Positions 9,546-18,638 of a stretch of DNA of 45,997 bases are shown here, piece by piece (positions within the stretch are counted from its first letter, which is position 1; each line of letters opens with the position of its first letter). The stretch covers positions 1 to 45,997 of the forward strand of contig CAKZOU010000044.1 of the NCBI GenBank assembly GCA_937138255.1, read 5' to 3'. Source of the DNA: an uncultured Paracoccaceae bacterium. Lineage in GTDB: Bacteria; Pseudomonadota; Alphaproteobacteria; Rhodobacterales; Rhodobacteraceae. The position numbers were made by a program, and so were the translations under genes. The notes below the pieces were generated by a model that was given only the letters and a program-made list of their open reading frames with translations, had not been told where the DNA came from and did no database searches.

Positions 9546-10152
9546 TGCCGCTGCGCTGGTCAAAGATCAGCGAAGAAGTCGGCGAGGATCGGATGATCCT
9601 TCTCTCCGGTCTGCGCTATCCGACCGACCGGCCAATGTTTGCGCCTGCGCTGGCGGCGGCGCATAGACGGGGGATGGGCGTCACCCGCGTGGATCACCTT
9701 TTCCGATGATGCCGACTTCTTGGCCAAGCCCGACGTCGAGCAGCTCGCGCTAGTCGCTTCGGGAAGGGCATGCGTTGCTCGAGGCGCTGGGCGCTGGCCC
9801 CTTCGTTCTGGTGGGCAAGTCTCTTGGCACGATGATCATGGGGGCGATGGTGGGGCGGGTCGATCCCCGGACGCGCTGGGTCTGGCTGACGCCTGCACTG
9901 AACGGAACTGGACTTTTGGCACAGATGACTGTCTGCCACGGGCCGTCGCTTTCGATCATAGGCAGCGAAGACGGCTCAGTTGGCAGCACGCGAAGCGATG
10001 AATACCTGTCTCTGCCCGGTATGACGCATTTTGAGTTTGCGGGCTTCAATCATACTTGGAACCATCCCGAGGGGGCGGCGGTAGAGGAGCGGTCTCTCGC
10101 AGAGATTGGCCGGATTTTCGACCAATGGCTTGACCAAACCGCCCCCCACTGA
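9545..10152 (+). pseudogene. Frameshifted alpha/beta hydrolase-like gene
   Basis: A frame opens with ATG at 9545, overlapping the nadE stop, and ends at TGA near 9710. The protein continues in a second frame (D-A-D-F-L-A-K-P-D-V-E-Q-L-A) to about 9750, and then in a third frame from S-L-R-E-G-H-A-L-L-E to the stop at 10152. The third piece contains G-K-S-L-G-T, a nucleophile-elbow-like motif, and a late G-F-N-H-T-W-N segment. Two small indels within about 50 bases therefore break what reads as a roughly 200-residue serine hydrolase-like protein. It could be a recent pseudogene or a sequencing error; the flanking genes are intact. Confidence 0.6.
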
Positions 10153-10221
10153 AGACCTATTGACGCGGCTCAGGCGCCAGAGCAAAGAGCGCTTTGCGAC
10201 TCTCTTTCGGTGCACCCCCAA

Positions 10222-10773
10222 ATGATCACGATTCACAGCGTCCCCGGCGCGTTCAGCTTGGCTGAATGTGATGCCATTGTTGCGATCTCGCGTGCCGCAG
10301 AGGCGAAAGACGCAAAGCTTGTTGGGCAGAACAAGGATCACGACATCCGTCGTGCAGATCTTGTCTGGCTTGACGATGTCGAGGGGACGGGTTGGGTCAT
10401 GGAGCGGATCATCGAGGTGGTTCGCGAGGCCAACCGCGAGGTTTTTGATTTCGCCCTCACCGAGTTTGCCGAAAGCCCGCAGGTTGCCCGCTATGGGGGC
10501 GAGCGGAAGGGGCATTTCGATTGGCATTCCGACATTGGCGAGGGCGTCATTGCGCGGCAGCGAAAGCTGACGATGGTGGCGCAGCTTTCGGATCCGGGGG
10601 ATTACGAGGGCGGGGCGCTCGAGGTCTGGCCGTCGAATGCAGTTCTCACCGCTCCGCGCGATCGCGGGACCTTAACCTTCTTCCCCTCCTACCTCCTGCA
10701 CAGGGTGACACCTGTTGTCTCTGGCGAACGTTTCTCGCTGACCCAGTGGGCGCACGGGCCGTCCTTTCGATAG
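10222..10773 (+). CDS. 2-oxoglutarate/Fe(II)-dependent oxygenase (prolyl 4-hydroxylase type)
   Basis: 183 residues from ATG 10222; a GTG four codons upstream (10210) is also possible and neither has a clear ribosome site. The iron-binding facial triad is visible as H102-x-D104 (W-H-S-D) and H160 (L-L-H-R-V-T-P-V), with the 2-oxoglutarate-binding R170 in G-E-R-F-S-L. The G-G-A-L-E-V strand after the first histidine is typical of PKHD-type hydroxylases. Proteins of this kind hydroxylate prolyl or other residues; the target here is unknown. Confidence 0.85.
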   Translation: MITIHSVPGAFSLAECDAIVAISRAAEAKDAKLVGQNKDHDIRRADLVWLDDVEGTGWVMERIIEVVREANREVFDFALTEFAESPQVARYGGERKGHFDWHSDIGEGVIARQRKLTMVAQLSDPGDYEGGALEVWPSNAVLTAPRDRGTLTFFPSYLLHRVTPVVSGERFSLTQWAHGPSFR

Positions 10774-10836
10774 ATATTTGACTTTCAAGCCTCCGGCGGG
10801 AGTATTTAGAGCCAAAAGAAATGGCGGGAGGATCAA

Positions 10837-11265
10837 GTGTCAAAGAACAAGACGGTGCCGACGGGTGTCGGGGTGGCGGAGTATCTTTCGCAGGTCGAGC
10901 CGGAACGGCGGCGCGTGGATGCGCTGCGGTTGGACCAGATCTTTCGTGAGGTGAGCGGTTTTGCCCCGAGGATGTGGGGGCCGTCGATTGTCGGATACGG
11001 GCGCTATCATTACACCTACGCGAGCGGCCGCGAGGGGGATGCGCCGGCAACGGGGTTCGCGCCCCGCAAGGCCAATCTCGTCATCTATATCATGCCTGGA
11101 TATACGGATTTCAGCGCCATTCTTGCCCGCCTCGGCAAGCACAAGATTGGAAAATCCTGCCTCTATATCAACAAGCTGGACGACATTGACCTTGGCGTTT
11201 TGAAAGAGTTGATCACGGCCGGGATCGAGGATCTTGGTCGTCATTGGCCGGTGGAGCCGAGCTAG
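10837..11265 (+). CDS. DUF1801 domain protein
   Basis: 142 residues starting with GTG after a GGGAGGAT ribosome site. It matches the DUF1801 (YdhG-like) fold: an N-terminal V-x-x-Y-L-x-x-V-E-P-E-R-R helix, a W-G-x-S-I-V-G-Y-G-x-Y-H-Y strand and a late K-S-C-L-Y-I-N-K-L-x-D-I-D segment. No enzymatic function is established for the family. Its stop overlaps the convergent kinase stop by four bases. Confidence 0.8.
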   Translation: MSKNKTVPTGVGVAEYLSQVEPERRRVDALRLDQIFREVSGFAPRMWGPSIVGYGRYHYTYASGREGDAPATGFAPRKANLVIYIMPGYTDFSAILARLGKHKIGKSCLYINKLDDIDLGVLKELITAGIEDLGRHWPVEPS

Positions 11266-12212
11266 AGCGGGGTTGTGCGTGTCTCGACGAGGAGTCTCTC
11301 GAAATCCTCGCGGCGGCAAAGCTGGGTGCCGGGGGTCATGACCGCGGCGGAGGCGGCGGCCGCCCCGTGCGAGAGGGCTTGGTCAAGCGGCAGGCCTTGG
11401 GCAAGCGCGAGGGTGAAGCCGCCCATGAAGCTGTCGCCGGCGCCAACGCGGCTGACGACCTTGACCTTGGCGGCATTCGCGAACCACCCCTGATCATTCG
11501 CCCACATGACCGAGCCTTCGGCGCCGCGGGCGATGATCAGGACCTCGGCCACGCCTCTTGATGTAAGGCCTCGCGCAAAGTCGAGCGTTTCGGCGCAACT
11601 GGGCAGGGCATGACCGGCAAGGGCCTCGGCCTCGCCTTGATCCATCCTGAGGACGAAAGGCCTGTGCCGGAGGTCGCCTTTCGACAGTCTGGCAAGCGCT
11701 GCGCCGGAGGTGTCGATGAGTAGGCTGCGTGCTTCGCCGGAGAGCGCCTCGCACAGGCGGGGATAGTAATCGTCGGTTGTTCCGTTGGGTTCACTTCCGG
11801 AAAGCACGACGAGGCTGTCGGGTCGAAGAAGCGGAGGCAGCGCGGCTAGAGCGCCGTCGAGCTGGCTTTCGCTCCAGTCCGGGCCGGGAAGGCTGAACCG
11901 GTATTGATAGCCCATGGCCTCGTCGGTGATCGCGAGGCTTTCGCGGGTCTCGCCGGGGGCAGGGTAGGGGATGAGCGGGATGCCCTCGGCTTCGAGAAGC
12001 CGTTTGAGATGTTCGCCACGGGCACCGCCCAAGGCGGCGAAGGCGCGGACATCGCCGCCGAGAAACCGGATTGCACGGGCAACGTTCAGCCCGCCGCCAC
12101 CCGGATCATAGCGTTCGGGGCCGCAGCGCAGCTTGGCGCCTGCGGTGACATGCGGCACCGAGGCCGAGACATCGAGCGCGGGGTTCAGGGTGATGGTGAG
12201 AATTTCACGCAT
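11262..12212 (-). CDS. PfkB-family phosphofructokinase-type kinase
   Basis: 316 residues, the usual size of PfkB-family 1-phosphofructokinase, tagatose-6-phosphate kinase and PfkB. The N terminus I-L-T-I-T-L-N-P-A-L-D is the family start, G-G-G-G-L-N-V-A-R-A-I is the sugar-phosphate-binding signature and G-A-G-D-S-F-M-G-G-F holds the catalytic Asp and anion hole. There is no PTS fructose operon next to it, so 6-phosphofructokinase 2-like activity is as likely as 1-phosphofructokinase. It is transcribed alone. Confidence 0.85.
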   Translation of the reverse strand: MREILTITLNPALDVSASVPHVTAGAKLRCGPERYDPGGGGLNVARAIRFLGGDVRAFAALGGARGEHLKRLLEAEGIPLIPYPAPGETRESLAITDEAMGYQYRFSLPGPDWSESQLDGALAALPPLLRPDSLVVLSGSEPNGTTDDYYPRLCEALSGEARSLLIDTSGAALARLSKGDLRHRPFVLRMDQGEAEALAGHALPSCAETLDFARGLTSRGVAEVLIIARGAEGSVMWANDQGWFANAAKVKVVSRVGAGDSFMGGFTLALAQGLPLDQALSHGAAAASAAVMTPGTQLCRREDFERLLVETRTTPL

Positions 12213-12357
12213 GGGGGCCTCGTCTTGGCTTCAGCATGACAGGAGGCGTGCGGTGGCACAACGGCAAGGCCGCGCAATATGGACAAAGAGGCCATGATAT
12301 GAAACAGCATCGCGCCGTAGGTGGGCCGCGATCCCGTGCGGCCCGAGAGGATAGAAG

Positions 12358-13680
12358 ATGACCACTACCCGTTTTGCACCGTCACCGACCGGCTGGCTCC
12401 ACATCGGCAACCTGCGGGCTGCCTTGATGAACTATGCCATCGCCCGGCAACGGGGGGGCACCTTCATCCTTCGGATCGACGACACCGATACCGAGCGGTC
12501 GAAGCCCGAGTATGTCGAGGGCATCAAGGATGCGCTGACGTGGCTCGGCCTTGGCTGGGACCGGATCGAATACCAGTCGGCCCGCATGGATCGCTATCTT
12601 GCCGCCAAAGATCGGCTGATCGAGATGGGGCGGGTTTACGAATGTTTCGAGACGCCGGTCGAGCTCGACCTCAAGCGCAAGAAGCAGCTCAACATGGGCA
12701 AGCCGCCGGTTTATGACCGCGCCGCTCTGGATCTGAGCGAGGCCGAGAAGGATCGCCTGCGGGCCGAGCGGGGCGGGTCGCACTGGCGCTTCAGGCTCGA
12801 TCTTGAGCGGATCGAATGGACCGATGGCATTCTGGGCGACATTTCGATTGATGCGGCGAGCGTGTCGGATCCGGTTCTGATCAAGGAATCCGGTCAGATC
12901 CTCTACACCTTCGCCTCGGTTGTCGATGACACCGAGATGGGTGTGACCGATATCGTGCGCGGCGCCGACCATGTTACCAATACCGCGACGCAGATTCAGA
13001 TCATCAAGGCGCTGGATGGCGAGATTCCGAGCTTTGCGCACCATTCGCTTCTGACCGGCCCCGATGGCGAGAAGCTGTCGAAGCGGCTGGGCAACCTGTC
13101 GCTCAAAGACCTGCGGGCGCAGGGGATTGAGCCGATGGCGATCCTGTCGCTCATGTCGCGGCTTGGCTCGTCTGATCCGATCGAGTTGCGCGCGACGGTT
13201 CAGGAAGTGGTCGGTGGCTTTGACGTGAGCAAATTTGGCGCGGCGCCGACCAAGTTCGATCCGGCCGACCTTGAGCCGATGACCGCGCGGGTCAATGCGG
13301 CCAAGCCCTTTGCCGAGGTGGCGGGGATGGTTGCGGGCCTTGGTGTGCCTGCTGATTTGGCCGAGAAATTCTGGTCGGTCGTGCGCGAGAACATCACCTA
13401 TCTGACCGACATGGGCCCCTGGTGGGAGCTTTTCCGCGATGGCACGCCCGCCGTGGTCGACGCCGAGGACGCGGAGTTCATCGTGGCGGCGCTCGGGATG
13501 CTAAGCGAGCCGCCCTATGACGATCAGACCTGGGCCAACTGGTCGAACGCCGTGAAAGAGGCGTCGGGCCGCAAGGGCAAGCAGCTGTTCATGCCGCTGC
13601 GCAAGGCCGTTACGGGGCGCGAGCGCGGGCCGGAGATGGCCGACGTCATGGCGCTGATGCAGGTCAAGCCTAGGCTTTGA
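12358..13680 (+). CDS. gltX: Glutamyl-tRNA synthetase
   Basis: 440 residues, slightly short but normal for the second GltX type found in Alphaproteobacteria. The class I signature reads H-I-G-N at 15-18 and the K-L-S-K-R loop lies near 238-242. Alphaproteobacteria often carry two GltX copies, one of which may charge tRNA-Gln for later amidation; this one cannot be assigned from sequence alone. The gene has GAGAGGATAG upstream. A 20-codon open frame (12299-12361) runs into the gltX start as ATGA. The 3' end overlaps the convergent cyclotransferase-like gene by 11 bases. Confidence 0.95.
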   Translation: MTTTRFAPSPTGWLHIGNLRAALMNYAIARQRGGTFILRIDDTDTERSKPEYVEGIKDALTWLGLGWDRIEYQSARMDRYLAAKDRLIEMGRVYECFETPVELDLKRKKQLNMGKPPVYDRAALDLSEAEKDRLRAERGGSHWRFRLDLERIEWTDGILGDISIDAASVSDPVLIKESGQILYTFASVVDDTEMGVTDIVRGADHVTNTATQIQIIKALDGEIPSFAHHSLLTGPDGEKLSKRLGNLSLKDLRAQGIEPMAILSLMSRLGSSDPIELRATVQEVVGGFDVSKFGAAPTKFDPADLEPMTARVNAAKPFAEVAGMVAGLGVPADLAEKFWSVVRENITYLTDMGPWWELFRDGTPAVVDAEDAEFIVAALGMLSEPPYDDQTWANWSNAVKEASGRKGKQLFMPLRKAVTGRERGPEMADVMALMQVKPRL

Positions 13681-14227
13681 CGATCGTGCAGCCGAGGCGC
13701 GAGAGCGCTTCGTCGACGAACTCTGTCTCGTGCGTTTCGAGCCTTTGGTGGCGTGGATAGACTGGCGCCGCCCGTTCATCGAGGATCGGGATATCCCAGT
13801 TGTGGGTGGTGGCGAAAAAACTGTTCGCGCCCTCGTCACCGAAAACTCGCAAATAGCCCTGCACGACGACATCGACATAGCTGAGCAATATCGGCCCTTT
13901 CTCTGGCCCGATATTTTCGTGCGCGGGATCAACGGCGTAGAGCGAGACAGGCATCTCGGCCGGATCGGTCTGGTGGGTTACGTCGTGTCGCCTGTAGGCG
14001 TACTCCCGGGCGTCGAGCGCGACCCAGTCGCCACCGGGGATTGAGGCGGTCACACCGAAGATTTCGGTCTGCGTGCAAGGCTCGACCGACAGGAACGCTA
14101 CGGGGCGCAGGGTCGTGTGCCGCCAGACCCGTCGCCAGCCCATGACCCGCGCCGGGCGGGCGTCGGGGTAATCGTGAGTGGCAAGGTTGACGAGGCTGCC
14201 ATAGCCGAAAAAGCGCGGATGGCTCAT
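13670..14227 (-). CDS. Gamma-glutamylcyclotransferase family protein
   Basis: 185 residues. The N-terminal F-G-Y-G-S-L-V-N (about 7-14) is the GGCT/ChaC-like substrate loop. The later W-V-A-L-D-A-R-E-Y-A-Y-R-R-H-D segment places an acidic residue where the family keeps its catalytic glutamate. Members release 5-oxoproline from gamma-glutamyl compounds, although many bacterial relatives are unassigned. It overlaps the upstream ABC permease by four bases (ATGA), so it is the third gene of that operon. Confidence 0.75.
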   Translation of the reverse strand: MSHPRFFGYGSLVNLATHDYPDARPARVMGWRRVWRHTTLRPVAFLSVEPCTQTEIFGVTASIPGGDWVALDAREYAYRRHDVTHQTDPAEMPVSLYAVDPAHENIGPEKGPILLSYVDVVVQGYLRVFGDEGANSFFATTHNWDIPILDERAAPVYPRHQRLETHETEFVDEALSRLGCTIVKA

Positions 14228-16752
14228 TCCTGCGACCTCAAGACCTGCGCTGGCCGCGCCGCCATGGCGCGGAGCGAAAAGCCAAGGCCGGCGAGTGTCG
14301 AGATCACGATGCCGCCGCCGATGATCCAGGCGACGTTGCCCCAGATCACATGGAAATCGCTCTCCATCACAAAGACCATGATCGCGTAGGCCCCGCTGAT
14401 ACCGGCGGCCAATGCTACGCCGCCTGCCGCTGCACCGAGAATCGCAGACCGCAAAGCAAAGCTCAAAAGGATCCGCGCGCGGCTTGCGCCAAGGGTCTTG
14501 AGGATCGCGGCCTCGATCGTCCGGGCCCTTTCGCCTGCGGCTGCGGCGCCGATAAGGACAAGGAAGCCAGTGACCAGGGTGACCCCAGCCCCCACGCGAA
14601 CGCCGGCGGAAATGCCTTCAACAATCTCCATCACTCGGGCGATCGCGTCGCGGATCCGGAACGCGGTGATGTTTGGGTAGGCATTCGCCATCTCGCGCAG
14701 GATCGGTCCTTCGCCTTCGGGCGAGGAATAGACAGTCGCGATCCAGCTGTGCGGAGCCCCGGAAAGGGCCGCTGGGTTGAGCGACATGACAAAGCCGATG
14801 CCCGCAGTCTGGAACACAACCTCGCGGAAGCTGGCAATCGTGGCGGTTAGCTCGCGGCCGAGGATATTGACGGTGATCTCGTCGCCGATCTTGAGGCCGA
14901 TCTCTTGCGCTTCGGCGGAGGAAAAGCTCACGAGCGGCGGGCCAACATAGTCAGCCGGCCACCATTCGCCTTCGGTCAGGCGGGTGTTTTCTGGCAAGTC
15001 CTCGGAATATGTGACGCCGCGGTCGCCTTGCAATACCCAGTGGTCACCCGCGACCTCTTTGGCAGGCTTGCCGTTGATCTGGGTGATGATGCCGCGCAGC
15101 ATCGGCGCGGCTTCGACCTTGCTGACCTCGGTATTCGCCGCGAGCCGTTCTTTGAACCCGCCGATTTGATCGGGCTGAATATCCACAAAGAAATAGGATG
15201 GAGCCACGTCGGGGAGCTCTTCCGAGAAAGCGCCGCGGAGGTTTCCGTCGATTTGGCCGATGCCTGCAAGGACGGCGAGCCCAAGCCCGAGCGACAGCAC
15301 AACGGCAACCGTCTCGCCATTACGCGCGCCGATTGCGCCAAGCGCAAGGCGGAGCGCCGGTAGGCCCCGCGCCGCAGGCATCGCTCGCCGAGCGATCCCG
15401 CGCGTTGCAACGGCGGCAATGACGAGCGCCAAGAGCGCGGCGGCGATGCCCCCAAAGGTCCAGAGCGCGAGGGTTGGCGTGCCGGACAGGATCGCCGCAG
15501 AGCCGACGAGGGATGAGACGAGAAGGATGGTCAGCACGATATATTTCGCCGCGGGCAGTGTTTTGCCAGACGCAAGGGCATCGCGAAAGAGGGCAGCCGC
15601 GCGGACCTGTTCTGTGCGCGCGAGAGGCCAAAGGGTAAAGATCGCGGCGGTGAGGCCGCCATAGAGCGCGGCTTCAAGAAGAGGTTGGGGATAGACAGCA
15701 AAGATCGCCGGTACCGGCAGGCGGGCTTCGATCAATGGGGCGAGGAGGACAGGCAACCCGCCGCCAAGGACAAGGCCGGTAGCGATGCCGACCGCAGCCA
15801 AAAGCCCGATTTGCAGGGCATAGATGGCAAAGATCGTCCGGCCCGATGCGCCCAGCGTCTTGAGTGTGGCGATCACGCCTGTTTTGCCCGCAAGATAGGC
15901 TCGCACCGCCGCCGACACGCCGACACCGCCTACCGCAAGGCCAGAGAGGCCGACAAGGATCAGGAACGCGCCGATCCGTTCGACAAAGCGCTCCGCGCCC
16001 GAAGAATCGCGTGCATCCCGCCAGCGTAGGCCGCTGCCTTCGAGTTGCGCCTCGGTCTGCGCCTCGAGGGCGGCCAGATCGGCCCCTTCCGGCAGATCGA
16101 GCCTATAGGCCGTCGAAAACAGTGTGCCTTCCTTGATGAGGCCAGCGTTTTCAAGGCTTTCGGTCAGCACGATCGTGCGAGGGCCGAGGCCGAAGCCGGC
16201 GGTGCTGTTGTCGGGGTAGCGGGTCAGGAGGGCGCTGAGGGTGAAGTCCTGCAGGCCAAGGGAAAAGCTGTCGCCGGGGCGCAGGCTAAGACGGTCGGCC
16301 AGCGCGGGCTCCATCACGGCGCCGGGGAGGCCGCCTGAGCCGGCCAGAGCCTGTGCCAGAGGCATATCCGGTTCGAGTGTGACGCTGCCGATCAGGGGGT
16401 AGGCGTCGTCCACGGCACGGACCTGCGTTAGGGCCCGGTCCGTGTTTCCATCAGATAGTGCGACGCCCGCCAATGATCGGAAATCGACTGTTTCCGAGAC
16501 CTGATCCGAGATGGTCTCGAGAAATTCCAGCTCTTCTGGTTGAGCGAAGCGATAGGTAAGTCCGACCTCGGCATCACCGCCGAGCATTGCGGCACCTTCG
16601 GCGGCAAGGCCTGCTCCGATAGACGACCGGACCGTTCCAACCGCGGCGATGGCCGCGACCCCGAGGGCGAGGCAGGCCAGAAAGACACGAAAACCGCTCA
16701 GGCCCGTGCGCAACTCGCGCCGCGCTATTTTGACTGCGATAGGAAAGCTCAC
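14224..16752 (-). CDS. ybbP: ABC transporter permease, FtsX/YbbP type
   Basis: 842 residues with an N-terminal membrane anchor, a large periplasmic domain, and two FtsX-like blocks of membrane segments (roughly residues 260-420 and 700-835), the topology of YbbP-type permeases. The start overlaps the end of the ATPase gene by four bases. The YbbA-YbbP pair beside a TesA-like esterase is a conserved arrangement in Proteobacteria. Its substrate is not established; a role in moving or extracting lipid- or lipoprotein-like cargo is usually assumed. Confidence 0.88.
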   Translation of the reverse strand: MSFPIAVKIARRELRTGLSGFRVFLACLALGVAAIAAVGTVRSSIGAGLAAEGAAMLGGDAEVGLTYRFAQPEELEFLETISDQVSETVDFRSLAGVALSDGNTDRALTQVRAVDDAYPLIGSVTLEPDMPLAQALAGSGGLPGAVMEPALADRLSLRPGDSFSLGLQDFTLSALLTRYPDNSTAGFGLGPRTIVLTESLENAGLIKEGTLFSTAYRLDLPEGADLAALEAQTEAQLEGSGLRWRDARDSSGAERFVERIGAFLILVGLSGLAVGGVGVSAAVRAYLAGKTGVIATLKTLGASGRTIFAIYALQIGLLAAVGIATGLVLGGGLPVLLAPLIEARLPVPAIFAVYPQPLLEAALYGGLTAAIFTLWPLARTEQVRAAALFRDALASGKTLPAAKYIVLTILLVSSLVGSAAILSGTPTLALWTFGGIAAALLALVIAAVATRGIARRAMPAARGLPALRLALGAIGARNGETVAVVLSLGLGLAVLAGIGQIDGNLRGAFSEELPDVAPSYFFVDIQPDQIGGFKERLAANTEVSKVEAAPMLRGIITQINGKPAKEVAGDHWVLQGDRGVTYSEDLPENTRLTEGEWWPADYVGPPLVSFSSAEAQEIGLKIGDEITVNILGRELTATIASFREVVFQTAGIGFVMSLNPAALSGAPHSWIATVYSSPEGEGPILREMANAYPNITAFRIRDAIARVMEIVEGISAGVRVGAGVTLVTGFLVLIGAAAAGERARTIEAAILKTLGASRARILLSFALRSAILGAAAGGVALAAGISGAYAIMVFVMESDFHVIWGNVAWIIGGGIVISTLAGLGFSLRAMAARPAQVLRSQE

Positions 16753-17435
16753 GCCAGCGCCTCTTCCATCTCGAGGCGTCCATCGCGCAGGCGAATGACC
16801 CTGTCGCAGCGGCGCGCCAGTTCCGGCGCATGCGTAACCATCACCAGCGTTGCCCCGTGCTTGTCGCGGAGATCAAAGAGAAGATCGATAATGGCCCCGC
16901 CGTTGGCCTCGTCGAGATTGCCAGTTGGTTCATCGGCCAAAAGGATGCGTGGCCGCGGTGCCGCGGCTCGGGCCAGCGCCACACGCTGCTGCTCGCCGCC
17001 CGACATCTGACTCGGGAAATGGCCGGCACGCCCGGCAAGACCAACAGCCGCCAATTCTTCGGCCGCACGGTCAAAGGCATCGGGCACGCCGGCCAGCTCC
17101 AGCGGCGTCGCTACGTTCTCAAGGGCTGTCATCGTTGGAATGAGGTGGAAGGATTGAAACACGATCCCCATATTGTCTCTGCGGAAGCGGGCCAGTTGAT
17201 CCTCGTTCATGGTGGTGAGGTTTTGGCCAAGCGCGGCGACACGTCCGCCGGTGGCCCTTTCAAGGCCGCCCATGAGCATGAGGAGCGAGGACTTGCCCGA
17301 ACCACTGGGGCCGACAAGGCCCAATGTCTCCCCCTTCTTCACTTCAAGAGAAATGCCCTTGAGAATATCGACAATCCCTGCATTCCCTTTCAGCGAAAGC
17401 GATGCATCGGAAAGGGAAAAGACGGGTTCTGCCAT
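16749..17435 (-). CDS. ybbA: ABC transporter ATP-binding protein, YbbA/LolD type
   Basis: 228 residues from the ATG at 17435. Walker A is G-P-S-G-S-G-K-S-S, the signature is S-G-G-E-Q-Q-R and Walker B is I-L-L-A-D-E-P-T-G-N-L-D, the LolD/MacB-class form. The longer frame to 17495 would overlap the esterase coding region. The start codon shares CATG (17433-17436) with the oppositely oriented esterase start. It energises the downstream YbbP-like permease. Confidence 0.92.
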   Translation of the reverse strand: MAEPVFSLSDASLSLKGNAGIVDILKGISLEVKKGETLGLVGPSGSGKSSLLMLMGGLERATGGRVAALGQNLTTMNEDQLARFRRDNMGIVFQSFHLIPTMTALENVATPLELAGVPDAFDRAAEELAAVGLAGRAGHFPSQMSGGEQQRVALARAAAPRPRILLADEPTGNLDEANGGAIIDLLFDLRDKHGATLVMVTHAPELARRCDRVIRLRDGRLEMEEALA

Positions 17436-18114
17436 GATATCTGCCTTTGGTTTCTTGTGGTCACTTGGATATGGGGTCGTTAGGCGCCTGCGCAACCTTG
17501 CTCTCGTGTTCTTGACCGCCGGAATGGCAGCGGCGGAGCCGGCGACCCTCGTTGCCCTTGGTGACAGTCTTACGCAAGGCTACGGCCTTTCCGTTGACGA
17601 AGGGTTTGTGCCGCAGCTTCAGGCGTGGCTTGACAGTCAGGGGGTCGAGGTGACGGTGATCAACGCCGGGGTCTCAGGCGACACGACGGCAGGCGGGCTT
17701 GCCCGCGTTGGCTGGACGCTCGGGGGCCAAGACGTGGACGCGATGATCGTCGCTCTTGGGGGCAACGATTTCCTGCGCGGGCTCGATCCGGTTGACAGCC
17801 GCCGGAACCTTGCAGGCATCCTTGTGGCCGCCGCGGAAGCGGATGTGAAGGTCTTGCTGGTGGGCATGGCAGTTGCCGACAACTACGGGCCCGGCTATCG
17901 CGCCGCGTTCGAGGCCATGTATCCCGAGCTTGCCACCGAATACGGCGTTGCGCTGTTTCCCGATTTTTTCGAGGGACTCACCGCGGAATCAGGGACTAGC
18001 GAGGCCCGCGCCGCCTATATGCAGCCCGATGGGCTTCACCCCAATGCCGAGGGTGTAAAGCGCATCGTCGGAGCCATCGGCCCCGCCGTTCTCGGGCTTT
18101 TGCACGAGGAATAG
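17434..18114 (+). CDS. tesA: SGNH arylesterase / thioesterase I-like
   Basis: 226 residues. The SGNH blocks are G-D-S-L-T (S45), the glycine of block II, G-G-N-D, and D-G-L-H-P near the end. A hydrophobic segment ending in M-A-A-A-E before the catalytic domain is a signal peptide, so it acts in the periplasm. The ATG at 17434 gives an unusually long n-region, and the true start could be a non-ATG codon a little downstream. Members hydrolyse aryl esters, lysophospholipids or acyl-CoA. Head-to-head pairing with ybbA is the known tesA-ybbAP arrangement. Confidence 0.88.
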   Translation: MISAFGFLWSLGYGVVRRLRNLALVFLTAGMAAAEPATLVALGDSLTQGYGLSVDEGFVPQLQAWLDSQGVEVTVINAGVSGDTTAGGLARVGWTLGGQDVDAMIVALGGNDFLRGLDPVDSRRNLAGILVAAAEADVKVLLVGMAVADNYGPGYRAAFEAMYPELATEYGVALFPDFFEGLTAESGTSEARAAYMQPDGLHPNAEGVKRIVGAIGPAVLGLLHEE

Positions 18115-18136
18115 GCGAAGGCTCAGCGCCTTCGCC
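18114..18136. terminator. Hairpin between convergent tesA and csp genes
   Basis: Perfect 9-base arms (114-122 and 128-136 of this kilobase) with a 5-base loop directly follow the tesA stop and precede the csp stop. There is no strong T-run, so termination efficiency is uncertain. Confidence 0.6.
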
Positions 18137-18145
18137 AAAGGCCAA

Positions 18146-18352
18146 TCAGAGCAGCTTGAGCTCGATCGCCGACTCGCGGCCATCACGGCCGGCCGACAGC
18201 TCGTAGCTGACTTTCTGGTTGTCCTTGAGGCCGGTCAGGCCCGAACGCTCGACTGCCGAGATGTGCACAAACACATCCTTGCCGCCGCCATCTGGCGCGA
18301 TGAACCCAAAGCCTTTGGTGGTGTTGAACCATTTTACGGTGCCGGTGGCCAT
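18146..18352 (-). CDS. Cold-shock domain protein, copy 1
   Basis: 68 residues, one cold-shock domain. RNP1 reads K-G-F-G-F-I-A-P and RNP2 reads V-F-V-H-I-S-A. It binds single-stranded RNA/DNA as an RNA chaperone. GGAGA precedes the ATG. It is nearly identical over most of its length to the copy at 20125-20331, differing mainly in the C-terminal third. The 286-base gap upstream (18353-18638) holds its long untranslated leader and promoter region; a TACACT box on the minus strand near 18441-18446 is a possible -10. I see no further gene there. Confidence 0.93.
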   Translation of the reverse strand: MATGTVKWFNTTKGFGFIAPDGGGKDVFVHISAVERSGLTGLKDNQKVSYELSAGRDGRESAIELKLL

Positions 18353-18638
18353 CCGTCGTCTCCATAGTTGCCCGCTCGCGGAATGCAGCGGATCGGCTCG
18401 TCAGTCCTGGATCGATGACTGGGCCGGAATCGGAGACAGTGTAGATCAGAGGTAACTCGCGCCGCGACTATGAAAAAGTCGGCTTTTCAAATCAAGAAGA
18501 ATTGCGAGGCCTTGACTTTGACCTGTCAGGAGAGGAAAGGGCGCGAATTCCCTTACTGATAGCGCGTGAAATGCGTCAGCCCCTCTCCTAGTTCGCCTTC
18601 ACCCCCCTGCGTCTGACTGGTGGTTCTAGAGGTGAGTC

